A DNA stretch of 64,000 bases from positions 67,836,472 to 67,900,471 of the forward strand of contig NC_060257.1 in the NCBI RefSeq assembly GCF_921293095.1, given 5' to 3'. How positions within the stretch are numbered: position 1 is the stretch's first letter; every line of letters begins with the position of its first letter. Shown piece after piece: positions 24,210-35,835 of the stretch. The DNA comes from Ischnura elegans. Its lineage: Eukaryota; Arthropoda; Insecta; Odonata; Coenagrionidae. Below the pieces are notes generated by a model, which was given only the letters and a program-made list of their open reading frames with translations, was not told the origin of the DNA and searched no databases. The translations under genes and the position numbers were made by a program.

Positions 24210-24659
24210 TTTAGCTAGATTAGGTGGTGGAACAACATGACGAATGAATGAAATAAAACATTTGGTACTGCATTTTTGCTGCGTTCATGGAGACCATGTC
24301 TTTTGAATTTTATTTAATTTGTTAACCAAAAACCACATTTTAGTTGGGAAAACACACGGCACGCGTCGACGAATAGCGACCAATGCTGTAATTAATCGAC
24401 CTCATGATCCGTCTAAATACGTTGCGCTGTGAATTTTTGCACAAAAAATGTGGGAATTACGAGAAGTATTGTTCAATCCATTTAAAGATTAGCCTTCGCC
24501 AGGGAAATCCGGCGTTCGCACTGTGGAGAGCAGATACGTAAACGTAACGAAACTTGAAAATTTTTCGACTAAAAATCTTGTAAAATTCATGAGTCATGTT
24601 CTTGAACCAAATTTGAACGCAGTAAAAATGGTTACCAGAGAATTAGAGCGGTGAAACTT

Positions 24660-24832
24660 AAAAAAAATATTCAGGATTAAATTAAGTATATAATTCATTT
24701 TAATAATAAAATATATAAATAAATTTATATATTATCATGAAATATATTATCATAAATTATAAATAATTATAAATTACATAAAAAAATAAAATAATACATT
24801 ATATAAATATATATCATATTTTATTATTACTA
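24660..24832. repeat. Low-complexity AT tract
   Basis: About 170 bases composed almost only of A and T, with ATATAT, AATAATA and TATAAAT words. No coding or hairpin architecture beyond simple-sequence self-complementarity. Confidence 0.85.
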
Positions 24833-24847
24833 AAAATCACGGACGAC

Positions 24848-25012
24848 TTGCTTTTAGCGGCGGTTCCAGAGAGGGGTAACCACATCCCAATTTACAATAG
24901 ATAAAACGGGGGCTTTGTTCAGATCCCCACTCCTAATGGGAGAAAACCCCTCAAGCCCCATTACTAGCCCTTCCCCTTTTTCCTATATGAATCCGCCACT
25001 GGTTGCTTTAAT
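24848..25012. mobile_element. Short TIR element remnant (GCGGATTC-type ends)
   Basis: The left end AGCGGCGGTTCCAGAG and right end GAATCCGCCACTGG are roughly inverted (CCAGTGGCGGATTC on the minus strand). This resembles the widespread CAGTGGCGGATCCAG termini of non-autonomous DNA elements. Repeat R2 copy 2 abuts its right side. No target duplication identified. Confidence 0.4.
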
Positions 25013-25019
25013 AGGTAAG

Positions 25020-25568
25020 CACGAGGGTGCTGCGCCCGCTCCAAGCGGGCTTCCCCCGCTCTTTTCAATGCAGGTCCACAGAGGGATGGGCGCGTTTCTA
25101 ATTTTAAAATGTAGAAAAAAAAGGCAGGGTCTTATATACAAATTTAATTGGAATGTTCATGTACAAATTGAGGTCAGAGGACCTCTTTGAACACAACATT
25201 GGAAGTAATTACACTTTCCTCTGTTAAACGCACATGATGACTCATACTTACGTATCAACAGGAGACTTTAGTGTGGAATCAAATTGATAAGCCGCATTTT
25301 GATAAAAGTTATTTGAAGAATGCGAGATATCGTTGCAAATGAACAAATGTATCAGTTTGGGCGCCGTTAACGTCAGGAATATTTACAGTTTTTGTTTTTT
25401 ATATTACTTAAAAACCAATTTTAGGAAATAATAGCAATATTTAGAAATTAATATATGCCGTCGCATGTTATCTGATAAATTCTGTGCATTTTGGTACCTC
25501 ATTTGTAGAGTTTGGTTGCGTATAAGTTGAGAAAAAGGTATCTGTACAAGAGAAATAATATAGAAGAT
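25020..25568 (+). repeat. Dispersed repeat R2, copy 2
   Basis: Same orientation as 29069-29623 and inverted to 3347-3897. It runs from the GC-rich GCTGCGCCCGCTCC end to an AATATAGAAGAT end. The three copies differ by small indels and substitutions. Confidence 0.8.
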
Positions 25569-26820
25569 ATAAGGTGAAAATCGTAATATTTCGGGAAAAA
25601 AATTATCTTCAATCATTAATACAACATTCTGGAGCACTTATTTGTTAGGTGTGAATTTAGACTCAAAGAGGTTTGAAAATATGTGAAAATATCAAATTTG
25701 TTATTATCATAAAATACTACAATGATAGGAATTAAGGGTAGGCACTAAATTATACCCAGAGGTTGGTAATGGCACAAGCAAATCAAGCAAGCAAAGGAAT
25801 CACTCTGATGTAACGAAAGATGATTTATTCTAGAAATGGGACAGCCTCGAATGATTAAAACATGAATAAGTACCATAATTAGTCATTCACGCAAGTTCTA
25901 AGGTTATTTCAAGATCCAATGAAGAAGGATTAAGTCCTCAGTAAATCAAAAAGGAAGCGAAGGGACAATGAATGAGACAAAATTAATTACTTTCACATCT
26001 ATTAACTGCATTTTTGCGCACTATAATGGCAATAAATTCATTTAAGCACTCTTCCTTGATATCGTAATAGCAGAGATTCCATCATTCTCAAAATTATTAA
26101 GAAAAAATACTCCGTTGTCAATCACGACTGTTCGACCTGTCCATTTTTGTAATGTATTACCCAAATGTCGCAAAATGTAGGCTATCACTTAAAATGTTTA
26201 TTAAAAATGGAGTATACTATTGTCCGCATTCATTTTTACCACAAATTTGAAACGATGACAGCAGTATGTACTGTGAAGCAACATTTTTATTTTTGTTATT
26301 TGAAATATGGGTCATTCCAACTCAATTTAAGAAACGTTTGTACCTTAGGGTGTCGGATTCTGACGAAAATTTGTGAATGGGTATATATATCCACCTCGAA
26401 CTAAATACACCGAGATCATTTTGCATTTTTACGCATTTAAATTTTTGGATTTTTTTGCCAATGTAAAGTGCCTATAATCATATTATTCCTTCTATTTCAC
26501 CACCTAATTGTCACAGGACCATAATTTATGGCTTATTTTTGAGCTAAGACATGACGTAAGACATTGATTGCGTAAAATATACCGAAAATAATTAAAACTA
26601 TACTATACATTCAGGATGGTCAACTCTCTACTCCCTGTAAATTTCTTTCGTATTTAGGATACTCTTAACGTCGTCAATCACATCTTAAATTAAGAGTATG
26701 AATAACCGAATTTACTATAAAGGTAAGAAGTCAAATACCTCACTTATCAGTCATTGCGTTACGACAAAGTATCGCTTAAACATGTTTCTTATCGTGACTT
26801 ATCAGTTGTTTCAAAATTAT
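25569..26820. other. No gene seen
   Basis: AT-rich unique-looking sequence; the frame at 26165-26404 shows no family features. Confidence 0.5.
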
Positions 26821-26824
26821 GCTG

Positions 26825-27700
26825 CGTGTCATTTTTAGGGTATACAGAGTTGACCCTTGTTCTCTCAGTTTTTTTCTAAAGTAAAATTTTCATTATGGAG
26901 ATAAAGGTAAATTTCGATTCATGCACTCTATACTTGGTTCCAGCGCTTGTTTTTGTACGAATACCCAACGTTTTAACCATTGGAGAGCATTTCATAGATC
27001 CATTTTGTTTATTAAACAAATACATAGTTTTATACATTATTCTTATCATATCCTGTGAAAATTTCAAGGTGATGGCGTTTTTTTACAACAAAATAAGAAA
27101 AAGAGAAAAAACACTACCGGTCATCCGGTAGCGTTAGGTGCTTGCTAAATAAGTCAAATTCTCAAAGGTATTTTTATGGTGTACAGAGTTAGCTAATGTT
27201 GCGTAAATTTTTTCAAGGTAAAATTAATATAATTGAGATAAGTACAGGTAAATTTCGGTGTAGGCACTCAATTCTTGATTTTAGCGCTTGCTTTTATGCG
27301 AATATCCAACAATTTAAATGTACGAGAGGACTTCATTGCTATAATTTCACTTGTTAAATAAAGGCAGAGTTATTAACCCAGTATAACGCAGCGTTGCTTC
27401 TAAGCAACATCGAAAATGTCTATATGTTCAGCACTATTTATAAAATATCAATACTACGAATTATTTTGTGTTGTGAAGTTTAATGACGACATATTTAGCT
27501 GCCACGATAATTGTGATTGAGTGCAAAATTGTCAAGTTTTCAAAATGAGAAATCTTGAAATTTGATTTTCCCAGAAGCAGCTCTGGGCTAGAAGAGGTTA
27601 GCATTTTTTGTTGTTATACTTTGTGAAATTTTAGGCTGACAGTGTTATGTTTAACAAAAATAAGGAATAACTAAAAATGAAATTTAAAAAATAAAAGAAA
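26825..27700 (+). repeat. Local duplication block with ~345-bp period
   Basis: 26838-27080 and 27178-27370 align (GTGTACAGAGTT or ATACAGAGTT, GGTAAATTTCG, AGCGCTTG(T/C)TTTT, CGAATA(C/T)CCAAC). A piece of the first unit's end (TGTGAAAATTTCAAGGTGATG near 27053) recurs diverged at about 27622. The R4 hairpin GTTGCTTCTAAGCAAC lies between them at 27396. The block looks like a decayed tandem array with insertions. Confidence 0.6.
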
Positions 27701-27710
27701 CAATAACGAA

Positions 27711-28700
27711 CACACAGTAGGCTCTTATCAAATATCATTGAGCTGATAATTGTAAGATCATTGCATAATAGAAGGCGGTTTATACCCCTACCAATGAAGT
27801 CATATTTTCTAAGTTAGTCGTATTCTTCAAGGCATAAAATGACGAAGATTGGGCTAGTGTGTTTTTTTTGCGGGAGTTTCTTACTTTGCGGCCATGAGGG
27901 AGTGTTATAGTCTTCCTAAAGGAGCGAAATTCTCAAAGGCGTTACGAGTCCTAGGAAATAGAGCGAGCACTCAATCACTCAATTAAGTGAGTGGGACGGG
28001 AAAATGCTTCCATCGGAAGATCCTAAGACCTCGGATCTCAGTTCATAAATGAGAACGTGCAGCAGATTCTCGGAAACTCCGCAGCAAGACGAATTTCTCC
28101 GTCGAAGCATGGGGAAAGCTAGTCGTATCCTTCCGGACATAACATGACAGAGATTGGGCTAGCGCGGTCACTTTTGCACTGACTTCAATTAAAGGGAGTG
28201 CTATTACTTCTCCGAAATTAACTTAAATGTTTACTGAAATCACTGCCTTGGTAGAAGACACCTTTAGAGGATGCCATAACTACGTTTTAAAAAAAATAAC
28301 ATATTTTATTAATTTCCGTACATACTTCTTGTTCTAAACTTCCTCCATCATTTTAAAATTTCATAGGAACATACTGTAGGCCCTTGTCAAATATCTCTAG
28401 CTTGAAAATTATAAGATCATTGCATAATAGGTGACGGTTAATACCTCACCTAATATTTTATATCATATTTTCTAAGCTAGTCGTATGCTTACAGGTATAC
28501 GGAATTTGGGCTGGCGCGGTTCCTTTTGTACTGGACTCAATTACCGGGTGTGCTATTACTTCTCCGAAATTAACTTAAATGTTTATTGAAATCACTGCTT
28601 TGATGGAAGACACCTCCAGAGGACACCTTAACTTCGCTCTACCGGTCGCATTTTGCATTAACTTCCAAAGATAATTCTTGCTCTACACTTATTCTATCAT
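27711..28700 (+). repeat. Tandem duplication, units of ~0.6 and ~0.33 kb
   Basis: The start of unit 1 (27711, GTAGGCTCTTATCAAAT) matches 28376 (GTAGGCCCTTGTCAAAT). The region after AGCTAGTCGTAT at 28119 matches that at 28477, including GCTATTACTTCTCCGAAATT and AACTTAAATGTTTA. Unit 1 carries a ~250-bp internal segment (about 27870-28115) with a further copy of the GTCGTATTCTTC and GATTGGGCTAG words. No coding frame is conserved between units. Confidence 0.65.
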
Positions 28701-29068
28701 CTTTTAATTTAACCCTTTCTAAATCACAGCTGCTAATGGGAGAAATTAAATTTAAAGACTTCTCATTTTTAAAAAGTGAAAATTTTCTACTCACTCATAA
28801 TAATTGTGGCAGATACATATTTTATCATTAAAATTTACTGCACAATAGAAGACGTAGTTTAAATCTTTCCAGTAAATTTAGACATTTTTGATGTTGTATG
28901 TATCTGTGAGAATGGAATTTAATTGTTTCATTGATGTTTGTTCAGGACCTGCAAGATAAGATCATGACGAAGAGTAACTATGGGCTTTAAGCGACAGGGG
29001 GTAGGAATTTTTAATTTAGTAAATCGATGTAGATATAATAAAGTTATATTCAAATTATTTTAAAAATT
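28701..29068. other. No gene seen
   Basis: Short AT-rich spacer between the duplicated block and repeat R2 copy 3. Confidence 0.5.
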
Positions 29069-29623
29069 TAAAAACAAGCGTGCTGCGCCCGCTCCCAGCG
29101 GGCTTCCCCCGCTCTTTTCAATGCAGGTCCACAGAGGGATAGGCGCGTTTATAATTTTAAAATGTAGATTAAAATTTTAAAAAAGGCATGGTCTTATGTA
29201 CAAATTTATTGGAATGTTCATGTACAAATTGAGGTCAGAGGGCCTCTTTAAATACAACACTGGAAGTAATTACACTATCCTCTGTTAAACGCACATGATG
29301 ACTCATACTTACGTATCAACAGAAGACTTGAATGTGGAATCAGCCGCATTTTGACAAACGTTATTTAATGAATGCGAGATATTGTCGCAAATGACCAAAT
29401 ATATCAGTTTGTGCTCCGTTAACGTCAGAAAAATATGTACCGGTTTTTTTTTGTTTTTTTTTGTAATTATTTAAAAATTAATTTTTTAGGAAACAATAGC
29501 AATATTTAGGAAGTAAGATATGTATAAGATATATTCTGTGCATTTTGGTACCTCATTTGTAGAGTTTGGTTGCGTATAAGTTGAGAAAAAGGTATCTATA
29601 CAGTAGAAATAATATAGAAGATT
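29069..29623 (+). repeat. Dispersed repeat R2, copy 3
   Basis: Direct match to 25020-25568, lacking the part just after ATTTAGGAAGTAAGATATG that contains the CCGTCGCATGTTATCTG segment of the other copies. An A-rich AATTTAAAAACAAGCG junction is shared with copy 1. Confidence 0.8.
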
Positions 29624-31214
29624 ACTGGGATGCCGAGGTAATTTCATTTACATTCATGTAAATTTAGCCTTCGAAGTGCTGCTAAAATCCGCAAATAATT
29701 CGAATGTTAGAGAACAAAACATGTAATTTTGGAAACGAAATTAACACACAGTTTTCAATTCATAAGAAGGGTACTACCAAGGAATAACGTTACATGATTA
29801 ATGTGGGCATCAACGTTTTTCCAGGACTCGATTACACACTCCAAACGGGAATTAAAATTTAATGCATATGACCCATTTTACAAAACACAGAAGCCTGATA
29901 ATCATAAGAAGTAAAGGGTTCAATAAAATAATAGAGTATCTTTAATAATATATTTTTATGCTTGGAGGATGAACGATAAACGACGATGACGAGATAAAAA
30001 ATTGACCGTAGTTTGACAATGGAAGGCTTAAAGTGAGAGTTCCAGTTTTATGCCAATAAATTTTGAATGAATAAAAAATCGCATGAACGTAGCGTTGTTA
30101 GAATACACAAATATGCCCATATGAATTTCATATGAATCGTTCGAATGTACGCAAGATTTTATGCGATCGATGTAAAAAAATTAAGAAATGACATGATGAC
30201 GAACCAAATGATTTTCTCAAAAGATATTTTCAAACAATTTATAAAAATATAAAAAATCGTAATTTCTTCCAAAATACCTTCCTAAATTACTGTACTCAAA
30301 AGTTTCCACAAGTTCCTTACCGTTAAAACTAAATTTTACGTACGTACTTTGATGCCCTACTAGAAATAATTGCAGAGATGCATCGTAATATATATACTTT
30401 CAATTATTTTTTCCAGCTGATATGATGAAAACTAAATAAAATCAAATTGATATTAATGTTCTGTTATAGCAAAATTTAAGCTTACATCTTCTATATGCAG
30501 CCCCGCACGCTTTATCTATTAATTACCGCAAATATGTGAGAGTAAGAATAAAATAGAAGTAAAGAAGAAACTAATGAAAAATCCGATACTATATAGTTAA
30601 ACGCATTTAAGAAGTAAAAGTAACCTGAACTGAATTTTCATTAATTACTACCGTTTAAGATCTGCTACTTGTAGATTTGCAGTAACGTTAGGCCCAGTTT
30701 TATGATGCCAAGTAAACATCTCGCATGGTACGATATCGGAAATGAAATAATTCTTCCAGTCACCATCTGCTTTATGGAGAGGAAATTTTATGACCTTCCT
30801 TCAACTTTCAGCAGCCTTTAAGTTAAGGCTAAGTATGCATCGTACCATTAATGTCTCCCAACAACATAATTTTGACTCCCTTTGAGAAAAAGTAATGAGG
30901 ACGAAGCAATCAAATGTTATACATTAACTTAAAAGCAGGAAAAACTCAAACGAGATAAATTCCAACACGAAGCATAACGAGGAAAACCTTCGATCACGAT
31001 CCATTCCTTGGACTTTGTCGAATATTTTTTGAGTGGGCGGGTAATCATAAGGTCAACTGCGAAGTAATGATTGTTGAGTGGGAGGAAAACATGGCATCAA
31101 ATAGCCTTCCCTCACTAAAATGGATGAAGCATATTGTACGAGTGACCTCTCACCAATATCTTAAGGTTATATGCTTGTTATTTTTTACCAATATCTCCGT
31201 TCTTGCAGCACAAT
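29624..31214. other. No gene seen
   Basis: AT-rich, no domain, tRNA or terminal repeat recognised. Confidence 0.5.
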
Positions 31215-31548
31215 GCCAAAGGAAAGGTAAGGTATTTGGAGGAGGCGACCGACAGCTAAGGTCATTTGCGCCATGAGGGAAGGGTGTGGAAGGAAGGGTG
31301 GAGAGAAACCCGGCGTCGGCGTTAGCCTGCTCTTAAAGAAAGGCGCCAAGGGGACCACGGCTTAACGTCTCATCCGACGGTCGGAGTGTTGCGCTTGAAA
31401 TCTCCTCCACACAACATTCAAGCAGGGATCGGGCATACTCTGAAAATTCTCTGCCACTGTCGGAATTTGAACCCGGGCCCACCGGGTGGGAAGCCAACGC
31501 TCTAGCCACCACACCAACCCGATCCCCCATCCCCCGCCAAAGGAAAGG
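31215..31548 (-). mobile_element. tRNA-derived SINE family D with 13-bp target duplication
   Basis: GCCAAAGGAAAGG occurs at 31215-31227 and again at 31536-31548, bracketing a 308-bp SINE (31228-31535) read on the minus strand. It has B-box GGGTTCAAATTCC, body GCCCGATCCCTGCTTG and CGGATGAGACGTTAAGCCG, and a GGAGAGAAACCCGGCG region in plus orientation. The long exact duplication makes this a confident, relatively young insertion by LINE machinery. Confidence 0.92.
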
Positions 31549-31959
31549 CACACATCGCCATTGTAGCTGTACTCATGACAGCATGTAACATTATTTAAGT
31601 ACTTCAATTCTTTGGAAAAAAATCCAAAACGACTGAAGATAGCACGGTAACTCATAATCTTAAGTCCATAACGGAATCTAACACCAAAAATTTCAGCATG
31701 CAAGGAAAGAATTCTTGTGCAAGAATTTTGGACTAAGCTAATGACTTCGTGTCATTCTTGTGAAAAAATTAATGAAAACATGCATTGACTTGATGACCAC
31801 ATTTCATGAAATAAATGGTGCAAGGTGAGATGATGTGGAATATAATGATGCAAATAAAATGCGAAATGGGTGTAGTATATGTCCAATTTAATGTTTTCAC
31901 GTGCAACTAATTTCGATGCATCCAAGCAACTTTGAGTTCTCCGAAATTACTTTGTGTAC

Positions 31960-31998
31960 CCGAAGGTGGCGCATGAATGCGTCGAAACTAGTTGTACC
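31960..31998 (+). ncRNA. Degenerate hammerhead-like / Penelope-type motif
   Basis: CCGAAGG, then a 6-bp stem GCGCAT/ATGCGT with a GA loop (one G-T pair), then CGAAAC and TAGTTGTACC. The layout is box, stem II, GAAAC, but the first box is mutated from CTGATGA. The trailing GTCGAAACTAGTTGTA context resembles Penelope-like element 3' regions. Confidence 0.3.
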
Positions 31999-32009
31999 AA
32001 AAAACACTA

Positions 32010-34100
32010 AAGTGGACTCATACCACCAGCTACATCCTTTACGGAATTCATTTACCACATTTCATTTTTAGGGTACCGCAAAGCAAGCTGGTTTGGAGAA
32101 GGGATCAAATATGTTATTTCCTCGTTCCTCCCAAAAGCACACAGGGGAAAGATAACAAAACTCAGGATGTCAATTCAAGCGAAAAACATGCTACGAACGT
32201 TCTTTAATGAACAACAACGTCCCACACGAAATTGTGGAGCGTAATCAACTAACACCATTGAGGCATTCCTGAAAGAAAGAGGAACATGCGATCTAGATGG
32301 ACGCAAAACCAAAGTGTCGAGGTGAGCACTTGACAATTTTGCGGCTTCTAAATTCGCGGAATAAATACCTAGAAGTACCCAGTAGCAACGAAAATCACCA
32401 TACACCAACATTAGGCAACTCGACACAGCGATCTAAATACCACGAATATCTCCCTCGTAACACTCGATTTTCTGAGGAATTGCGCCAACATAAACGTTTG
32501 CCATTCTCGTTTTCAGCTTCAGCGGTGATTGCAACCGAGAAAATAAAGCATGGGAAGCGTAGATTGCGGTGCCCACTACGCACTTTCCGGCGGATTTAAG
32601 TACTCTACGACTAACAGCAACCCTTCCGGAGAAAAACGACACTGAAATTTTCGGTCGTTTATTCCACATCCCAGCTCTTTCCGAGAACTACGTGGGAGTT
32701 CGTTGAACAAGCAATCAAAGGTAATTTTCTTCGAGTAGGTACTCCTATCACCACGCTTGTTATGCCTTTTGTGATTCACGTCAGTTGTTCATATCCGATT
32801 GCTACATCAGTCAACTATGGCAGCTGAACTCCATTTCACAATAATAGCTCTGACTTTTGACTAACTAAGGTTATTAAATGGAGACTAGATTATCATTAAC
32901 TCACTCTCAAATCGTATTAAAGAGTAACCTGTTATAGATATCACTACCTATTTACATAATTTCCCAACGAAATTCCTGCGCTTAAAATACCCTTGCAAGT
33001 GACTAAAATAAAGGTGCGCCGCTAGCCATTCTGCGGTTATTTCCTACGATTAAAAGATTTATAAAATGACTATCAGACCATACATAATTGATCTGCATGT
33101 TCTATTTGAGTATATTTAACTGTTTTTTTCAATTATCGATGAGCAGCTCACTTGATATTCTTGGAAAACGATTGTTAGATGAAAGAAAATATTGTTTAAT
33201 AATTGTACAGAATTCAGCATTTAATAAACAGCATTAAACGAAAGATAAAAAAACACAAACCATTCATTACCTCAAAATTGTGGATTATTTCCGCCAGTTT
33301 GAGTAAAGAAAGATCCTTTCAACGATTCGTGGTGTGCCTCCTCGAGAGAAAAACTTCACTTGGGATAGTTTCACGTCATGTTAGAAATTCGACTAGAAAT
33401 TCACTTTCTACATTCACTCTGTGAATCAATCATGGGAGAGGTTGCTTTGTACAGGTGATAATTGAGCTCGCACCAGGATAAGCAAAAGGCTTGTGAAAAA
33501 CACACATAATATTGGAGGCCAATTCCATTTCCTGTGCGATTTGGCGCTTTGAGGGCTTCTTTGGGGGAGTGAGACGGCTTCACCCGAGATTAACAATAAC
33601 CACATAATTGACAAATATAAACTTTAGATGCTAAATAATTGCATTTGAACTTTACCTAATTCTATGGTATCTCGGTGGAACCTCATTATTTGTACACCCA
33701 AACGGTAAACTCTAAATCTGTATCCCAGTTAGGCCTGCTATACCGATACTCAGATATTTAAGATCCAAAAGCTATTCGTTGCAATTTTTCAGCAATTGTC
33801 ATTCCAGTGAAGATACTTTGTTCTCTCATTTGAGGGATGTATACTCAGTTAAATTTCGCTGCCTTGACATCTGTAAACAACGTCTTCACAAGAATAGTAA
33901 AATACAGAGTTCCTTACATGCATGATGTCTACATCTACGTACTAACCCGCAGGCCTTTATAGACGTAAGGCGGGTGTGTTTACAGTACTAGCCGTTCGCA
34001 TAAAAAAATAAATATGTATGAAAGTTAAAAAATAAATGCTAAAACAAAAATACGAAAAGCATTTATTGAAGCATTTTATTTAAAAAAATCCAATAGCTAT
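32010..34100. other. No gene seen
   Basis: 32.1-32.8 kb is somewhat less AT-rich, with overlapping frames of 60-100 codons on both strands. No domain is recognisable and no pair of splice sites supports one frame. Confidence 0.4.
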
Positions 34101-34369
34101 CGTGCGAAAAATCCACAGGGATAGAATAATCGCCTTGACGAGGATTCGTACCCGGATCCCCCGACTTCCGGTCGAGTGCTTTAGCAAGTAAGTGGATATG
34201 TGTGGATACAACCTGACAGAGTGTTATGCCCGGCTGTGTCCACGCATATCTACAGAGAGGAATGACGCCTCGGTAGCTAAACTTGCTAAACCACTCGACC
34301 GGAAATCGGGGGATGCGGGTTCGAATCCTCGTCAAGGCGAATGATTTCTTATCTGTGGATTCTTCGCAC
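34101..34369. repeat. Inverted pair of tRNA-derived SINE family A
   Basis: The left arm 34101-34206 is read on the minus strand and the right arm 34238-34369 on the plus strand. Both carry a tRNA-like head: AGCTAAACTTGCTAAACCAC-type A box and GGGTTCGAATCC B box on the right, and a mutated GGGTACGAATCC on the left. Flanking CGCCTTGACGAG and its complement define the arms. The right arm continues into the SINE A body (TTGTGCATTGCGGGTGACTC) to about 34430. Transcripts across it would form a long hairpin. Confidence 0.75.
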
Positions 34370-34485
34370 AATTTGTGCATTGCGGGTGACTCCCGAAAAA
34401 GTTATCAACGCGGCTAGTCCCGGTATACTTAAAACCCTTACCTATCCGTTCGTAAAAATATCTCTCTCAATTGCAGTAAAGATTC

Positions 34486-34672
34486 CTCGGGTTTCGCACC
34501 GAGTCAAGTCCTTCATATCACCTTCCAACGTTTCGATGATCAACTCTCCGATCGTAATCAGAGATTCAGGAATCCAATTGATTGGATTCCTGTATCCCTG
34601 ATGACGATGGGCGAGTTGTTCATCGAAACGTTGGAAGGAGATATGATGGACTTGACCCGGTACGAAACCCGA
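34486..34672. repeat. Inverted repeat with two hammerhead-like cores
   Basis: The left arm 34486-34579 and right arm 34580-34672 are inverted copies, meeting at AGGAATCCAA-TTGA-TTGGATTCCT. In the right arm CTGATGA (34597-34603) is followed by GATG/CATC pairing (34605-34608 with 34620-34623) and GAAAC (34624-34628), a hammerhead-like order. The left arm carries CTGATTA and GAAAC on the minus strand. The GAAACGTTGGAAGG context resembles Penelope-like element ends. Confidence 0.6.
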
Positions 34673-35101
34673 GAAAACTTTGATGCAATGTGTCACCGAG
34701 TAAAAAACAAAAATTATATCATCTCTCTCAATTTATCGTTTCTATCAGACCAAGAAATGTAGTAGGGTTCGATTGTGATGTTCTCCGTTCTGCTGTTAAA
34801 GAGTTCCATTCTCAAATTCTAGAGTAAATTAAGTGGCCAGCAAACAGGTTAAATAAGCGTGAAATTGTTTCATAGGTTTCCGCAGCGACGTAAATGGCCA
34901 CTAACGTTTCTCTAGTCCCCCTTTCATGTTTGTTGTCCACTCTAGACTACGGAAGCCACCCTGAAAAATCCTGGAGACGAAAGCAAGGCAAGCAGACATT
35001 CCTGTAGCTCGACCTTGCTCTCCTGTGTCACATTTTTGACTTGAGACGTCAAAACCAAGTTCGGTTAAACTTCGTTAGAACTTATTCTCGGAAGAAGACG
35101 G

Positions 35102-35172
35102 CCTAGGTGGTGTAACTCGTTAGCATACCCGACCGCTAGTCAGGAGATTAGTGTTCGAATCTGTGGCAAGCC
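35102..35172 (+). repeat. tRNA-like sequence (SINE head or tRNA pseudogene)
   Basis: TGGTGTAACTCGTTAGCAT resembles an A box/D arm and GTGTTCGAATC a B box. An anticodon arm with loop CCGCTAG (GCT, Ser if functional) can be drawn with one mismatch. The acceptor and T stems pair poorly, so a functional tRNA is unlikely. Confidence 0.45.
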
Positions 35173-35547
35173 ATAACATTTTTCTGATGTTGAATTTATC
35201 CATTAATGGGTTTTTAAATTATTGGTAATAAATGATATTGTATTTTTGTAGTTGGTGGAACATTGGCTTTTCATCCCGTGTACCATTGTTCAAATTCCGG
35301 AGCTTGTGGAGGCATGTAAGACGCATTCACTTCCAGTGTAGCTCGCTGTATGCTAACACTGAGTTTAATGCCCCCTTGGCTACATTGCCGCTTCTCAATT
35401 TACTATTTTTAAGTCGAGATATGAAGTGAAACACCTTGCACTTTCCATATAAATTTTTTTATTAAACTACAGTCGACATGTGTAATATTTCTAAACCTGC
35501 CGCGTGAACGGCGGTGAAATATACAAGAATTGCCATGAGAAAAAATT

Positions 35548-35624
35548 CCCCTGGACCGGGAATCGAACCACGGACCTTTGGCCATCCGGGCCATTGCGCA
35601 ATCCACTACGCTATCCAGGTTCTT
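35548..35624 (-). repeat. tRNA-derived SINE family B head
   Basis: On the minus strand: GAACCTGGATAGCGTAGTGG (A box/D arm), then GTGGTTCGATTCCCGGTCC (B box). The 3' part (TCTCATGGCAATTC, then a CACCGCCGTTCACGCGGCAGG hairpin-like segment) continues to about 35500. Confidence 0.7.
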
Positions 35625-35743
35625 TAATTAATTCTCATGGAAATTATATTATTTATATAATTATTATGGAAATTATATTATATGACGAGTGCCCAAAACC
35701 TAGTACCTACCATGAGCCTCGGTATAATTGCCATGAGAATTAA

Positions 35744-35835
35744 AGAACCTGGATAGCATAGTGGTCTGCGCGGAAAGCCAAAGGTCCGTGGTTCCATTCC
35801 CGGTCGAGGGGAATTCTTTCTCATGGCAATTCTTG
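35744..35835 (+). repeat. tRNA-derived SINE family B head, inverted partner
   Basis: GAACCTGGATAGCATAGTGG and GTGGTTCCATTCCCGGTC, then TTCTCATGGCAATTCTTG. The B box has one change (GGTTCCATTCC), which would weaken Pol III binding. Confidence 0.7.

Noticed and set aside
22689..28700. CRISPR array among the tandem repeats
   Set aside because: Units are long, diverged and few, with no regular short repeat/spacer pattern; the context is eukaryotic.
31960..31998. Active hammerhead ribozyme
   Set aside because: The first catalytic box is CCGAAGG rather than CUGANGA, so only a degenerate relative is claimed.
35102..35172. Functional tRNA-Ser gene
   Set aside because: Acceptor and T stems do not pair well; a SINE head or pseudogene is likelier.
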